DNA of 64,000 nt from Nocardioides mangrovi (GTDB taxonomy: Bacteria; Actinomycetota; Actinomycetes; Propionibacteriales; Nocardioidaceae), in assembly GCF_020073815.1 (NCBI RefSeq), contig NZ_JAIQZJ010000001.1:310001-374000 (forward strand). The letters run 5' to 3'. The position numbers were made by a program, and so were the translations under genes. Each line of letters begins with the position of its first letter. Within the stretch, counting starts at the first letter, position 1. The notes under the pieces are model-generated. The model was not told the origin of the DNA. It did not search any database and saw only the letters and a program-made list of their open reading frames with translations. Shown piece after piece: positions 48,561 through 61,136 of the stretch.

Positions 48561-49538
48561 ATGACGCTGCTGTCCATCCCGAGCCCCTCCTCGGGAGTCT
48601 GGTACCTCGGGCCGCTGCCGATCCGTGGCTACGCCCTGGCGATCATCCTCGGCATCGTCGCCGCGATCTGGATCGGCGAGCGCCGCTGGATGGCCCGCGG
48701 GGGTCGCGCCGGCGAGATCCAGGACATCGCGTTGTGGGCGGTGCCGTTCGGCCTGGTCGGCGGTCGGCTCTACCACGTGATCACCGACCACGACCTCTAC
48801 TTCGGCTCCGGCCAGCACCCCATCGACGCGCTCTACGTGTGGCGCGGCGGCCTGGGGGTGTGGGGCGCCGTCGGGCTCGGCGCGGTCGGCGCGATCATCG
48901 GCGCCCGCCGCCGTGGCATCAAGCTGCTCCCGGTGCTCGACGCGATGGCGCCCGGGGTGCTGATCGCCCAGGCGATCGGCCGCTGGGGCAACTGGTTCAA
49001 CCAGGAGCTCTTCGGCAAGCCCACCGACCTGCCGTGGGCGCTCTCGGTCAGCGACGACACCGCGCTCGACCTCGGCTACCCGCCCGGCACGACCTTCCAC
49101 CCGACGTTCCTCTACGAGTGCCTGTGGTGCCTGGCCGGCTTCGCCGTCCTCGTCTGGGCGGACCGGCGCTTCAAGCTCGGTCACGGCCGGGTGGTCGCGC
49201 TCTACATCATGATCTACACCGCCGGCCGCGGCTGGATCGAGATGCTGCGCATCGACAACGTCGAGCTCAAGGACGTCTTCGGCCTGCGCCTCAACGTCTG
49301 GACCTCGATCGTCCTCTTCGTGGCCGCGCTCGTCTGGTTCGTGGTCAGCGCCAGGCGACAGCCCGGCCGTGAGGCGCGGGTGTACGACGAGGGCCGCGCC
49401 CCCGGCGACGAGCCGGACGGCGAGACCCCGGGCGGGACGGACGACACGCCGGGCGACACGCCGGGCGACAAGCGGGGCGACACGCCCGACGACCCGGTCG
49501 TCGAGCCCGCCACGGACACTGGTCAGGAGCACCCCTGA
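48561..49538 (+). CDS. lgt: Prolipoprotein diacylglyceryl transferase
   Basis: 325 aa multi-pass membrane enzyme that attaches diacylglycerol to the lipobox Cys of prolipoproteins. The Lgt signature GRWGNWFNQELFG is near residues 139-151; PFGLVGGRLYHVITD, YVWRGGLGVWGAV and HPTFLYECLW also match. The last 60 residues form a low-complexity cytoplasmic tail with repeats of TPGD. GAGGA precedes the ATG. It serves the lipoproteins of the cell, including the Sco-type protein just upstream, with LspA encoded at 19125. Confidence 0.96.
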   Translation: MTLLSIPSPSSGVWYLGPLPIRGYALAIILGIVAAIWIGERRWMARGGRAGEIQDIALWAVPFGLVGGRLYHVITDHDLYFGSGQHPIDALYVWRGGLGVWGAVGLGAVGAIIGARRRGIKLLPVLDAMAPGVLIAQAIGRWGNWFNQELFGKPTDLPWALSVSDDTALDLGYPPGTTFHPTFLYECLWCLAGFAVLVWADRRFKLGHGRVVALYIMIYTAGRGWIEMLRIDNVELKDVFGLRLNVWTSIVLFVAALVWFVVSARRQPGREARVYDEGRAPGDEPDGETPGGTDDTPGDTPGDKRGDTPDDPVVEPATDTGQEHP

Positions 49539-49546
49539 TCCGGTGA

Positions 49547-49552
49547 TAGCCT
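49547..49552 (+). promoter_or_regulatory. Candidate -10 box of the gltBD operon
   Basis: TAGCCT begins 9 nt after the lgt stop, with a predicted start near 49559 and a leader of about 110 nt. The leader (to 49670) contains an ATG at 49571 opening a 47-codon frame that runs into gltB in another frame. I see no known riboswitch. Confidence 0.4.
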
Positions 49553-49670
49553 GATCCTTCGGTAGGGCCAATGTCGTCCCCTGGCCGCTTTCGAATCTGC
49601 ATTTCGATCCGCTCGCGCAGGCCCGACAACGTTGTGGGGCTTCGCAGCGCTGAGACGACGGGAGAACCCG

Positions 49671-54209
<4,539 letters not shown>

Positions 54210-54221
<12 letters not shown>

Positions 54222-54270
54222 CGGCCGACGTCACACTGTTCTTCCCGGCGGCGGCCGTCAGGCCATGAAG
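54210..54270 (+). promoter_or_regulatory. Hairpin overlapping the gltB stop codon, before gltD
   Basis: The 18-nt left arm (54210-54227, including the gltB stop) pairs with the 19-nt right arm (54252-54270), with a single bulged C and a loop of 24 nt. The hairpin ends just before the GGAGG of gltD at about 54273. It could couple or attenuate gltD expression relative to gltB. Confidence 0.6.
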
Positions 54271-54283
54271 CAGGAGGTTCGGC

Positions 54284-55750
54284 ATGGCTGATCCCCGCGG
54301 ATTCCTGAAGGACGGGCGGCAGGTCGCCGAGCGACGCCCCGTCGAGGAGCGAGTGCAGGACTGGAACGAGGTCTACCCCGGCAGCGCCGGCCGGGCCCTG
54401 CTCCCGATCATCACCCAGCAGGCCGGGCGCTGCATGGACTGCGGCATCCCGTTCTGCCACCAGGGCTGCCCGCTCGGCAACATCATCCCCGAGTGGAACG
54501 ACCTGGTCTGGCGGGACGACTGGGAGGGCGCGATCGAGCGCCTGCACGCGACCAACAACTTCCCGGAGTTCACCGGTCGCCTCTGCCCGGCCCCGTGCGA
54601 GACCGCCTGCGTCCTGGGCATCAACCAGGACCCGGTCACGATCAAGAACGTCGAGGTCACGATCATCGACAAGGCGTGGGACGCCGGCTACGTGCGGCCC
54701 CAGCCGCCGGAGTGGCTCTCGGGCCGCACGGTCGCCGTGATCGGCTCGGGCCCGGCGGGCCTGGCCGCGGCGCAGCAGCTCACCCGCGCGGGCCACACCG
54801 TCGCGGTCTACGAGCGCGCCGACAAGATCGGCGGCCTGCTGCGCTACGGCATCCCCGAGTTCAAGATGGAGAAGAAGCACCTCGACAAGCGCCTCGAGCA
54901 GATGCGCCGCGAGGGCACCGTCTTCCGGGCCGGCGTCGAGGTGGGGGAGACCCTCACCGGCGACCAGCTCCGCGACCGCTACGACGCCGTGGTGCTCGCG
55001 ATGGGCTCCACCGAGGCTCGTGACCTCCCGGTCACCGGCCGCGAGCTCGGCGGCATCCACCAGGCGATGGAGTTCCTCCCGCAGGCCAACCGGGTCGCGC
55101 TCGGGGAGTCGGTCGAGGGCCAGATCACCGCCACCGGCAAGCACGTCGTGATCATCGGCGGCGGCGACACCGGTGCCGACTGCCTGGGCACCTCGACCCG
55201 TCAGGGGGCCGCGTCGATCACCCAGCTGGAGATCATGGGCGAGCCGCCGGCGGCCCGTCCCGCGAGCCAGCCGTGGCCGACGTACCCGATGATCTTCCGG
55301 GTCTCCTCCGCCCACGAGGAGGCCGGCGAGCGGGTCTACGCCGTCTCGACGAAGGAGTTCCTCGGCGACGAGGACGGCAACGTCCGGGCGCTGCGCCTGG
55401 TCGACGTGGTCTTCGAGGGGGGCAAGCTGACCGAGATCGAGGGCACCGAGCGCGAGATCCCGGCCGAGCTGGTGCTCTTCGCGATGGGCTTCGTCGGTCC
55501 CGAGAAGCCGGGCCTCGTCGAGCAGCTCGGCGTCGACCTCGACGAGCGAGGCAACGTCGCGCGCGACGCGTCCTTCCAGACCTCCGTCCCCGGCGTCTTC
55601 GTCGCCGGCGACGCCGGTCGTGGGCAGTCGCTGATCGTGTGGGCGATCGCCGAGGGGCGGGCCGCCGCGGCGGCGGTCGACCGGTTCCTGACCGGCGAGA
55701 CCACGCTCCCGGCGCCGATCCAGCCGACGGACCGACCCCTGGTCGTCTGA
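54284..55750 (+). CDS. gltD: Glutamate synthase (NADPH) small subunit
   Basis: 488 aa flavoprotein that feeds electrons from NADPH to GltB. The N-terminal ferredoxin-like part has Cys motifs CMDCGIPFCHQGCPLGN and CPAPCETACVLGI for 4Fe-4S clusters. The FAD site is VAVIGSGPAGLAAAQQL and the NADPH site is VIIGGGDTGADCLGT; the C-terminal FVAGDAGRGQSLIVWAI closes the FAD domain. AGGAGG precedes the ATG. It follows gltB after 62 bp and is followed by a strong terminator. Confidence 0.97.
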   Translation: MADPRGFLKDGRQVAERRPVEERVQDWNEVYPGSAGRALLPIITQQAGRCMDCGIPFCHQGCPLGNIIPEWNDLVWRDDWEGAIERLHATNNFPEFTGRLCPAPCETACVLGINQDPVTIKNVEVTIIDKAWDAGYVRPQPPEWLSGRTVAVIGSGPAGLAAAQQLTRAGHTVAVYERADKIGGLLRYGIPEFKMEKKHLDKRLEQMRREGTVFRAGVEVGETLTGDQLRDRYDAVVLAMGSTEARDLPVTGRELGGIHQAMEFLPQANRVALGESVEGQITATGKHVVIIGGGDTGADCLGTSTRQGAASITQLEIMGEPPAARPASQPWPTYPMIFRVSSAHEEAGERVYAVSTKEFLGDEDGNVRALRLVDVVFEGGKLTEIEGTEREIPAELVLFAMGFVGPEKPGLVEQLGVDLDERGNVARDASFQTSVPGVFVAGDAGRGQSLIVWAIAEGRAAAAAVDRFLTGETTLPAPIQPTDRPLVV

Positions 55751-55756
55751 GACGCT

Positions 55757-55783
55757 GACCCGGCAGGAACTTTCTGCCGGGTC
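55757..55783 (+). terminator. Terminator after gltD
   Basis: A perfect 10-bp stem GACCCGGCAG with loop GAACTTT, extendable by about 4 pairs on the outside with one G-T pair. It starts 6 nt after the gltD stop. Confidence 0.8.
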
Positions 55784-55806
55784 GGCGTGGACGCCGGCGG
55801 TTAGGT

Positions 55807-55834
55807 CTTTGAAAGATCAAAGTCGCGGTAGGGT
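55807..55834 (+). promoter_or_regulatory. pyk promoter region with small palindrome and leaderless -10 box
   Basis: TAGGGT (55829-55834) lies 7 nt before the pyk GTG at 55842, so the transcript is probably leaderless. The palindrome CTTTGA-AAGA-TCAAAG (55807-55822) overlaps the -35 region; TTGAAA at 55809 is 14 bp from the -10, shorter than usual. The palindrome may be an operator. Confidence 0.55.
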
Positions 55835-55841
55835 GAGGTAC

Positions 55842-57314
55842 GTGCGTAGAGCCAAGATCGTCTGCACCCTGGGGCCCGCGACGTCCTCACCCCGCCGGAT
55901 CCGCGAGCTGGTGTACGCCGGGATGGACGTCGCCCGGCTGAACATGAGCCACGGCGCCCACGAGGACCACGCCGAGGCCTACCGCCTCGTGCGGGAGGCC
56001 TCGGACGCGAGCGGCCACGGGGTCGGCATCTTCGCCGACCTCCAGGGGCCCAAGATCCGCCTCGAGACCTTCGCGGACGGGCCGGTCGTCCTCCACCGCG
56101 GCCAGCAGTGGACCATCACCACCCGCGACGTCCCCGGCGACGAGACCATCTGCGGCACGACGTACAAGGGGCTGCCCGGCGACGTCAACGTCGGCGACCC
56201 GCTCCTGATCGACGACGGCAAGGTCCGCCTCCGGGTGACCGGCGTCGAGGACGGCACCGACGTCCACACCGAGGTGCTGGTCGGCGGCAAGGTGTCCAAC
56301 AACAAGGGCATCAACCTGCCCGGCGTGGCCGTGTCCGTGCCGGCGCTGTCGGAGAAGGACATCGAGGACCTGCGCTTCGCGCTCGGCCTCACCGTCGACT
56401 TCGTCGCGCTGAGCTTCGTCCGCGACGCCAAGGACGCCGAGGACGTGCGCCGGATCATGGACGAGGAGGGCGTGCACGTCCCCGTCATCGCCAAGATCGA
56501 GAAGCCGCAGGCGATCGACAACCTCGACGAGATCATCGCCGCGTTCGACGGCTTCATGGTCGCCCGCGGCGACCTCGGCGTGGAGTGCCCGCTCGAGGAC
56601 GTGCCCTTCCTGCAGAAGCGGATCGTCGAGAAGGCCCGCCTCAACGCCAAGCCCGTGATCGTCGCGACCCAGATGCTGGAGTCGATGATCGGCAACCCCT
56701 CGCCGACCCGCGCCGAGGCCTCCGACGTCGCCAACGCCGTCCTCGACGGCGCCGACGCGGTGATGCTCTCCGGCGAGACCAGCGTGGGGGAGTACCCCGT
56801 CCACACCGTCGAGACGATGGCGCGGATCATCACCGCCACCGAGACCCACGCGCTGCAGGACGCCGAGCGCGTCGGCATGGCCGAGATCGACTGGGACCCG
56901 CACACCAACAGCGGCGTCATCGCCAAGGCGGCCGAGGAGGTCGCGGAGCGGGTCGGGGCCAAGTACGTCGTCGCCTTCACCCAGTCCGGCGACTCCGCGA
57001 AGCGGATGTCCCGCCTGCGCGGCCCGGTCCCGATCCTCGCCTTCACCCCGGTCGCCGCGGTCCGCTCGCAGCTGGCCCTGAGCTGGGGCGTCGAGACCTT
57101 CCTGACCGCCACCGTCGAGCACACCGACGAGATGGTGCGCCAGGTCGACGAGCAGCTGCTCCAGATCGGCCGGGTCACCGAGGGCGACCTGGTGGTCATC
57201 ATCGCCGGCGCCCCTCCGGGCATCCCCGGCTCCACCAACGCACTCCGCATCCACCGGATGGGTGACGCCATCAACGAGGTCGCCCCGGCGTACAAGCGCT
57301 CTACGCGCGCATAG
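55842..57314 (+). CDS. pyk: Pyruvate kinase
   Basis: 490 aa glycolytic enzyme making pyruvate and ATP from phosphoenolpyruvate and ADP. RAKIVCTLGPATSSPRRI and GMDVARLNMSHGAHEDH open the barrel; the catalytic Lys lies in VPVIAKIEKPQAIDNLDEII, followed by MVARGDLGVECPLEDVPFLQK, VATQMLESMIGNPSPTRAEASDVANAV (both conserved) and SGETSVGEYP. The C-terminal domain continues to RSTRA. The GTG 55842 is 7 nt after a TAGGGT box; upstream TTG 55809 is in frame but lies in the promoter. The stop codon is inside a large palindrome. Confidence 0.97.
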   Translation: MRRAKIVCTLGPATSSPRRIRELVYAGMDVARLNMSHGAHEDHAEAYRLVREASDASGHGVGIFADLQGPKIRLETFADGPVVLHRGQQWTITTRDVPGDETICGTTYKGLPGDVNVGDPLLIDDGKVRLRVTGVEDGTDVHTEVLVGGKVSNNKGINLPGVAVSVPALSEKDIEDLRFALGLTVDFVALSFVRDAKDAEDVRRIMDEEGVHVPVIAKIEKPQAIDNLDEIIAAFDGFMVARGDLGVECPLEDVPFLQKRIVEKARLNAKPVIVATQMLESMIGNPSPTRAEASDVANAVLDGADAVMLSGETSVGEYPVHTVETMARIITATETHALQDAERVGMAEIDWDPHTNSGVIAKAAEEVAERVGAKYVVAFTQSGDSAKRMSRLRGPVPILAFTPVAAVRSQLALSWGVETFLTATVEHTDEMVRQVDEQLLQIGRVTEGDLVVIIAGAPPGIPGSTNALRIHRMGDAINEVAPAYKRSTRA

Positions 57315-57406
57315 CACGCACCTCGCCGCGTTGTCGTCGGTCGGCGGCCAAACCCGGGCCGCCTCCCTCCTCCGCCTTGCGAGGCACGCACTCTGCGCAC
57401 GTAGAG
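57299..57406. repeat. Large imperfect palindrome between pyk and tRNA-Leu (element B)
   Basis: Outer arms 57299-57330 and 57375-57406 pair, starting with CTCTACG/CGTAGAG around the pyk stop. The core holds CACCTCGCCGCGTTG on the left and CCGCCTTGCGAGGCACGC on the right, almost the same as in element A (10115-10273). An inner perfect hairpin GGCGGCC/GGCCGCC surrounds AAACCC near 57343-57363. No gene is seen. It could act as a terminator for pyk and the convergent tRNA. Confidence 0.75.
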
Positions 57407-57413
57407 AGATGTG

Positions 57414-57496
57414 TGCCGGGTGTGGGATTCGAACCCACACGCCCTCTCGGACAGTGGTGTTTGAGACCACCGCGTCTGCCATTCCGCCAACCCGGC
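57414..57496 (-). tRNA. tRNA-Leu (anticodon CAA)
   Basis: Read on the minus strand: acceptor 5' GCCGGGT pairs with 3' ACCCGGC, discriminator A, D-arm GGCGGAATGGCAGACGC, anticodon stem GTGGT/ACCAC with loop CTCAAAC (anticodon CAA, codon TTG), long variable arm as in class II tRNAs, and T-arm GTGTGGGTTCGAATCCCACA (the TTCGAAT loop is clear). 83 nt without CCA, which is not encoded. It lies between pyk and the pdtaR region, convergent with pyk. Confidence 0.95.
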
Positions 57497-57616
57497 TGGG
57501 AGCGCGCCACACGGTACCGGAACGTCTGTCCGTTCCACGCCTTGGCCAAAGTCGAGCGACTCGCTACAGTTTGAGCATTCGGGATTCACGGGGTGCTCGG
57601 GACCAGGGAGATCGAG

Positions 57617-57799
57617 ATGCGGATGCCATGGGATGGCTGGGTACGCCGGCTGGCCGGCAACGAGCGGGCGGTGGCCAACGCGCGGGCGGCGAGCGTGGAG
57701 CTCGGTCGGCGCCGGGTCGAGCGGGACGAGGTCGACCTCTACCTGCGCCAGCGGCTCGCGCCGGTGGTTCGCGCCGGCGCCGCGCCGCGACCTGCCTGA
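57617..57799 (+). CDS. Small conserved-looking basic protein
   Basis: 60 aa: MRMPWDGWVRRLAGNERAVA then a Arg-rich helix NARAASVELGRRRVERDEVD and LYLRQRLAPVV. No family recognised; no membrane segment or Cys. AGGGAG lies about 7 nt before the ATG at 57617; an in-frame ATG at 57593 has no such site. It sits in its own gap upstream of pdtaR, after the tRNA promoter. It may be a real small gene, but evidence is limited to start signal and codon pattern. Confidence 0.5.
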   Translation: MRMPWDGWVRRLAGNERAVANARAASVELGRRRVERDEVDLYLRQRLAPVVRAGAAPRPA

Positions 57800-57844
57800 T
57801 CGATCCTGGGGCGGGCACCCGCCCTGCCCCACAGCCCGGGCCGA

Positions 57845-57850
57845 TACCCT
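57845..57850 (+). promoter_or_regulatory. -10 box of a leaderless pdtaR promoter
   Basis: TACCCT lies 7 nt before the GTG at 57858. No Shine-Dalgarno sequence is present in the 7 nt. Confidence 0.5.
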
Positions 57851-57857
57851 GCTGCCC

Positions 57858-58475
57858 GTGAGCCAGCAGATCTCTCCCTCCGCCGCGGGCGGTGCCGTGC
57901 GCCGCGTCGTGATCGCCGAGGACGAGGTGCTCATCCGGATGGACCTCGCGGAGATGCTCACCGAGGAGGGGTACGACGTCGTCGGCCAGGCCGGCGACGG
58001 TGCCAAGGCCGTCGAGCTGGCCGAGGAGCTGCGCCCCGACCTGGTCATCCTCGACGTGAAGATGCCGGTCCTCGACGGGATCGCCGCGGCCGAGCAGATC
58101 GCCCACCAGCGGATCGCGCCGGTGGTCATCCTGACCGCGTTCTCGCAGCGCGACCTGGTCGAGCGGGCCCGCGACGCGGGTGCGATGGCCTACCTCGTGA
58201 AGCCGTTCACGCAGACCGACCTGGTGCCGGCGATCGAGATGGCGGTCAGCCGCTTCTCCGAGCTCTCGCAGCTGGAGTCCGAGGTCGCCGACCTCACCGA
58301 GCGGCTGGAGACCCGCAAGGCGGTCGACCGGGCCAAGAGCATCCTCCAGGAGCAGCTCAAGCTCTCCGAGCCGGAGGCGTTCCGCTGGATCCAGAAGACC
58401 GCGATGGACCTGCGCCTGTCGATGCGCCAGGTCGCGGACGGCGTGATCACGCACGGCCCCGGCATCGCCGGCTGA
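57858..58475 (+). CDS. pdtaR: Response regulator with ANTAR domain (PdtaR-type)
   Basis: 205 aa. A receiver domain (residues about 16-130) has acidic pair EDE, phospho-acceptor Asp in LVILDVKMPVLDG, Thr in LTAFSQRD and Lys in YLVKPFTQ. The C-terminal ANTAR domain (about 145-200) has AKSILQEQLKLSEPEAFRWI and QKTAMDLRLSMRQVADGVI. ANTAR regulators bind mRNA hairpins and act as antiterminators; the partner kinase PdtaS is normally encoded elsewhere. The GTG at 57858 is 7 nt after a TACCCT box; longer in-frame sequence upstream is not conserved in character. Confidence 0.92.
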   Translation: MSQQISPSAAGGAVRRVVIAEDEVLIRMDLAEMLTEEGYDVVGQAGDGAKAVELAEELRPDLVILDVKMPVLDGIAAAEQIAHQRIAPVVILTAFSQRDLVERARDAGAMAYLVKPFTQTDLVPAIEMAVSRFSELSQLESEVADLTERLETRKAVDRAKSILQEQLKLSEPEAFRWIQKTAMDLRLSMRQVADGVITHGPGIAG

Positions 58476-58592
58476 CGGCACCGGGTGCCGTGTCGCCGGA
58501 CGCACGTTTCTCCCAGATCACACTTCGGTAAAGCATCGCGTCGTACGGCGTTCTCCGGCGTTTGATCTGGCCTTCGTCCGCATGTTGAGCCC

Positions 58593-58598
58593 TAGACT
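58593..58598 (+). promoter_or_regulatory. Candidate -10 box of the liv operon
   Basis: TAGACT lies 41 nt before the TTG start of livH, in a 164-bp gap after pdtaR. Predicted start near 58605, leaving GGGAGGA as ribosome site at about 58628-58634. A short CGGCACC/GGTGCCG palindrome just after pdtaR (58476-58490) is a possible terminator. Confidence 0.45.
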
Positions 58599-58639
58599 GC
58601 CCACCGAGCCCGGCCGGGTTCTGGAATGGGAGGACCGAG

Positions 58640-59953
58640 TTGAAGTCTCGACGCGTCCGCGAGCGGGCGGTGCCGAGGGGTGTGGCAGGACTCGTCCTGG
58701 CGCTCCTGCTCGCACCCGTGCTCGCCCTGATGTCCTCGACCGCGGCTCACGCGGTCGACACGCTGTGTCTGCCTGACGCCACCCACGGCTGTCTGGCCGG
58801 CACGCTGCGGACCGAGGACGGAGTGCTGCCCGACGTCACGATCACGGTCACCGACGAGGCGGGTGCGGCCCAGGAGGTCGTCACCAGCGAGACCGGCAAG
58901 TGGAACCTCCGCGTCGACAAGGAGGGCCCCTACACGGTCAAGATCGACGAGTCGACGCTTCCCAAGGACCTGGTGACCGACGGTGAGGTCAAGGTGACCT
59001 CCAAGTTCGGCGTCACCATCCCGGCGCTCATCACGATCCGCACCGAGAACTACAGCGCCACGACCAGCAAGTTCGACGAGCTCCTCCAGAGCAGCGTCAA
59101 CGGGCTGCGCCTGGGCCTCCTGCTGGCGCTCGCCTCGGTCGGCCTCTCGCTGATCTACGGCACCACCGGCCTCTCCAACTTCGCGCACGCCGAGCAGGTG
59201 ACCCTCGGCGGCATGCTCGGCTACTACCTGATCAACGTCCACGGGCTCGGCCTGTGGGTGGGCGGTGTGCTCGTCGTGATCCTCTGCGCCTTCAGCGGCT
59301 GGCTGCAGGACCGGGTGCTCTGGCAGCCGCTGCGGCGGCGAGGGCTCGGCCTCACGCAGCTGATGATCGTGACGATCGGCCTCTCGCTGGCCCTGCAGTA
59401 CGTCTACCAGTACACCGTCGGCGCACGGACCGTCCGGGTCGTCCAGGACAACCCGGAGGTCAGCGAGTTCGGGCCGATCACGATCACCAACCAGTCGATC
59501 GTCGCCATGGTGATCTCGGTGGTCGTGCTCGCGGCGGTCGGCTACGCGCTGCTGCGCACGCGCATCGGCCGAGCGACCCGCGCGGTCTCCGACAACCCGG
59601 CCCTCGCCGCGGCGTCGGGCATCGACACCGACAAGGTGATCCGGCTGGTGTGGACCGTCGCGATGGGTCTCGCGGGCCTCTCCGGCATCCTCTACGCGCT
59701 GGTCACCAACGGCATCAAGTGGGACACCGGGCTCCAGATCCTGCTGCTGCTCTTCGCAGCGGTCACCCTCGGCGGTCTCGGCACCGCCTTCGGAGCCCTC
59801 GTCGGCGCGCTGATCATCGGCCTCGTCGTCGAGCTCTCCCCGGTCCTCGGGATGCCGGGTGACTTCAAGTACGCGACCGCGCTGCTGATCCTGATCCTGC
59901 TCCTGCTGGTGCGGCCCCAGGGTCTGCTCGGCAAGCCGCAGCGGATCGGCTGA
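58640..59953 (+). CDS. livH: Branched-chain amino acid ABC permease LivH with N-terminal extracellular domain
   Basis: 437 aa, longer than usual LivH (about 290-310 aa). A signal-peptide-like start (VAGLVLALLLAPVLALMSS, then TAAHA) precedes an exported domain at about residues 39-140 with two Cys (LCLPDATHGC) and a beta-sandwich-like pattern (LPDVTITVTDEAG, SETGKWNLRVDKEGPYTVKI) resembling carboxypeptidase-regulatory or CNA-B folds. Then the LivH domain: SVNGLRLGLLLALASVGLSLIYG, GLSNFAHAEQ, and LGGLGTAFGALVGALIIGLV. The TTG at 58640 has GGGAGGA upstream. It is followed by livM after 16 nt. Confidence 0.88.
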   Translation: MKSRRVRERAVPRGVAGLVLALLLAPVLALMSSTAAHAVDTLCLPDATHGCLAGTLRTEDGVLPDVTITVTDEAGAAQEVVTSETGKWNLRVDKEGPYTVKIDESTLPKDLVTDGEVKVTSKFGVTIPALITIRTENYSATTSKFDELLQSSVNGLRLGLLLALASVGLSLIYGTTGLSNFAHAEQVTLGGMLGYYLINVHGLGLWVGGVLVVILCAFSGWLQDRVLWQPLRRRGLGLTQLMIVTIGLSLALQYVYQYTVGARTVRVVQDNPEVSEFGPITITNQSIVAMVISVVVLAAVGYALLRTRIGRATRAVSDNPALAAASGIDTDKVIRLVWTVAMGLAGLSGILYALVTNGIKWDTGLQILLLLFAAVTLGGLGTAFGALVGALIIGLVVELSPVLGMPGDFKYATALLILILLLLVRPQGLLGKPQRIG

Positions 59954-59969
59954 GGAGGGACTGACGAGC

Positions 59970-61136
59970 ATGGACAACATCCAGTACATCCTCAACGGCA
60001 TGGTCCGCGAGGCGCTGTCCCCGCAGACCGCCGCCGTCGCGATCGCCGTCATCGGCCTGAACATCCACTTCGGCTTCACGGGCCTGCTCAACATGGGTCA
60101 GTCGGCCTTCATGCTGCTCGGCGCGTACGGCTTCGCGATCTCGATCTGGCACGGCCTGCCGATGATCCTCGGCATCCTGTTCGGCTTCGGCGCCGCCTTC
60201 ATCTTCGCCCTGATCCTCGGCGCTCCGACCCTGAAGCTACGCGGTGACTACCTGGCGATCGTGACGATCTCCGCAGCGGAGATCATCAGGTACGTCGGGC
60301 GATCAGCCCTGCTGGTCGACTTCACCGGATCGGCGCAGGGCATCCCCGGCAGCAAGTACACGACGGCGTTCGACAACCTGTCGTTCTTCGGCAACGGCTC
60401 CTTCACGCTGATCCCGTTCAACTACCGCGACGTCGCCGACGGTGCCGCGTGGGTGCGGGTGATCGGCTGGATCCTGGTGGTCGCGGTCATCACCCTGATC
60501 GTCCTCCGGCTGCGGCGCGGCGGTGCCTTCGAGGGCATCGCCCAGGCCGCCCTCACCGCGCTGATGTTCGTCGTCGGGATCTTCCTGATCTTCTTCCTCT
60601 TCCCCGTGCCCTACCTGAGCAGCGAGTGGTGGGTCCGATTCGTGGCGTGGGCCCTGGTCTTCGCGTGCACGGCGGTGGTCTTCCTGCTGGTGCGCAGCCC
60701 CTGGGGCCGCGCACTGCGGGGCATCCGCGAGGACGAGGACGCGATCCGATCGCTCGGCAAGAACGTGTTCGCGATCAAGATGCAGGCGCTCGTCATCGGC
60801 GGTCTCTTCGGCGCACTCGGCGGCATGGTCTACGTGCTGTCCTCCAGCGTGCAGCCGGACTCGATGGGCCGCTCGCTGACGTTCTTCTGCTACACCGCGC
60901 TCCTGCTCGGTGGCGCCGCGACGATCTTCGGCCCGGTGCTCGGCTCGGTGCTGTTCTTCGCGGGCCGCATCGGCATCAAGTACATCGCCGCGACGTACGT
61001 GCCCGACAGCGTCATGAGCGGTCAGCAGACCGAGCAGTTCTCCTACATCGTGGTCGGCGTCGCGCTCATGCTGCTCGTGATCTTCCGACCGCAAGGCATC
61101 CTGGGCAACAAGAGGGAGCTGCGATTCAATGTCTGA
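59970..61136 (+). CDS. livM: Branched-chain amino acid ABC permease LivM
   Basis: 388 aa inner membrane permease with about ten helices. LNIHFGFTGLLNMGQSAFMLLGAYG, LGAPTLKLRGDYLAIVTISAAEIIRYV (both conserved in LivM), the cytoplasmic ATPase-coupling loop GRALRGIREDEDAIRSLGKN and LGGAATIFGPVLGSVLF identify it. A GAGGAGGGA lies about 10 nt upstream of the ATG. The stop overlaps livG by 8 bp. Confidence 0.94.
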   Translation: MDNIQYILNGMVREALSPQTAAVAIAVIGLNIHFGFTGLLNMGQSAFMLLGAYGFAISIWHGLPMILGILFGFGAAFIFALILGAPTLKLRGDYLAIVTISAAEIIRYVGRSALLVDFTGSAQGIPGSKYTTAFDNLSFFGNGSFTLIPFNYRDVADGAAWVRVIGWILVVAVITLIVLRLRRGGAFEGIAQAALTALMFVVGIFLIFFLFPVPYLSSEWWVRFVAWALVFACTAVVFLLVRSPWGRALRGIREDEDAIRSLGKNVFAIKMQALVIGGLFGALGGMVYVLSSSVQPDSMGRSLTFFCYTALLLGGAATIFGPVLGSVLFFAGRIGIKYIAATYVPDSVMSGQQTEQFSYIVVGVALMLLVIFRPQGILGNKRELRFNV

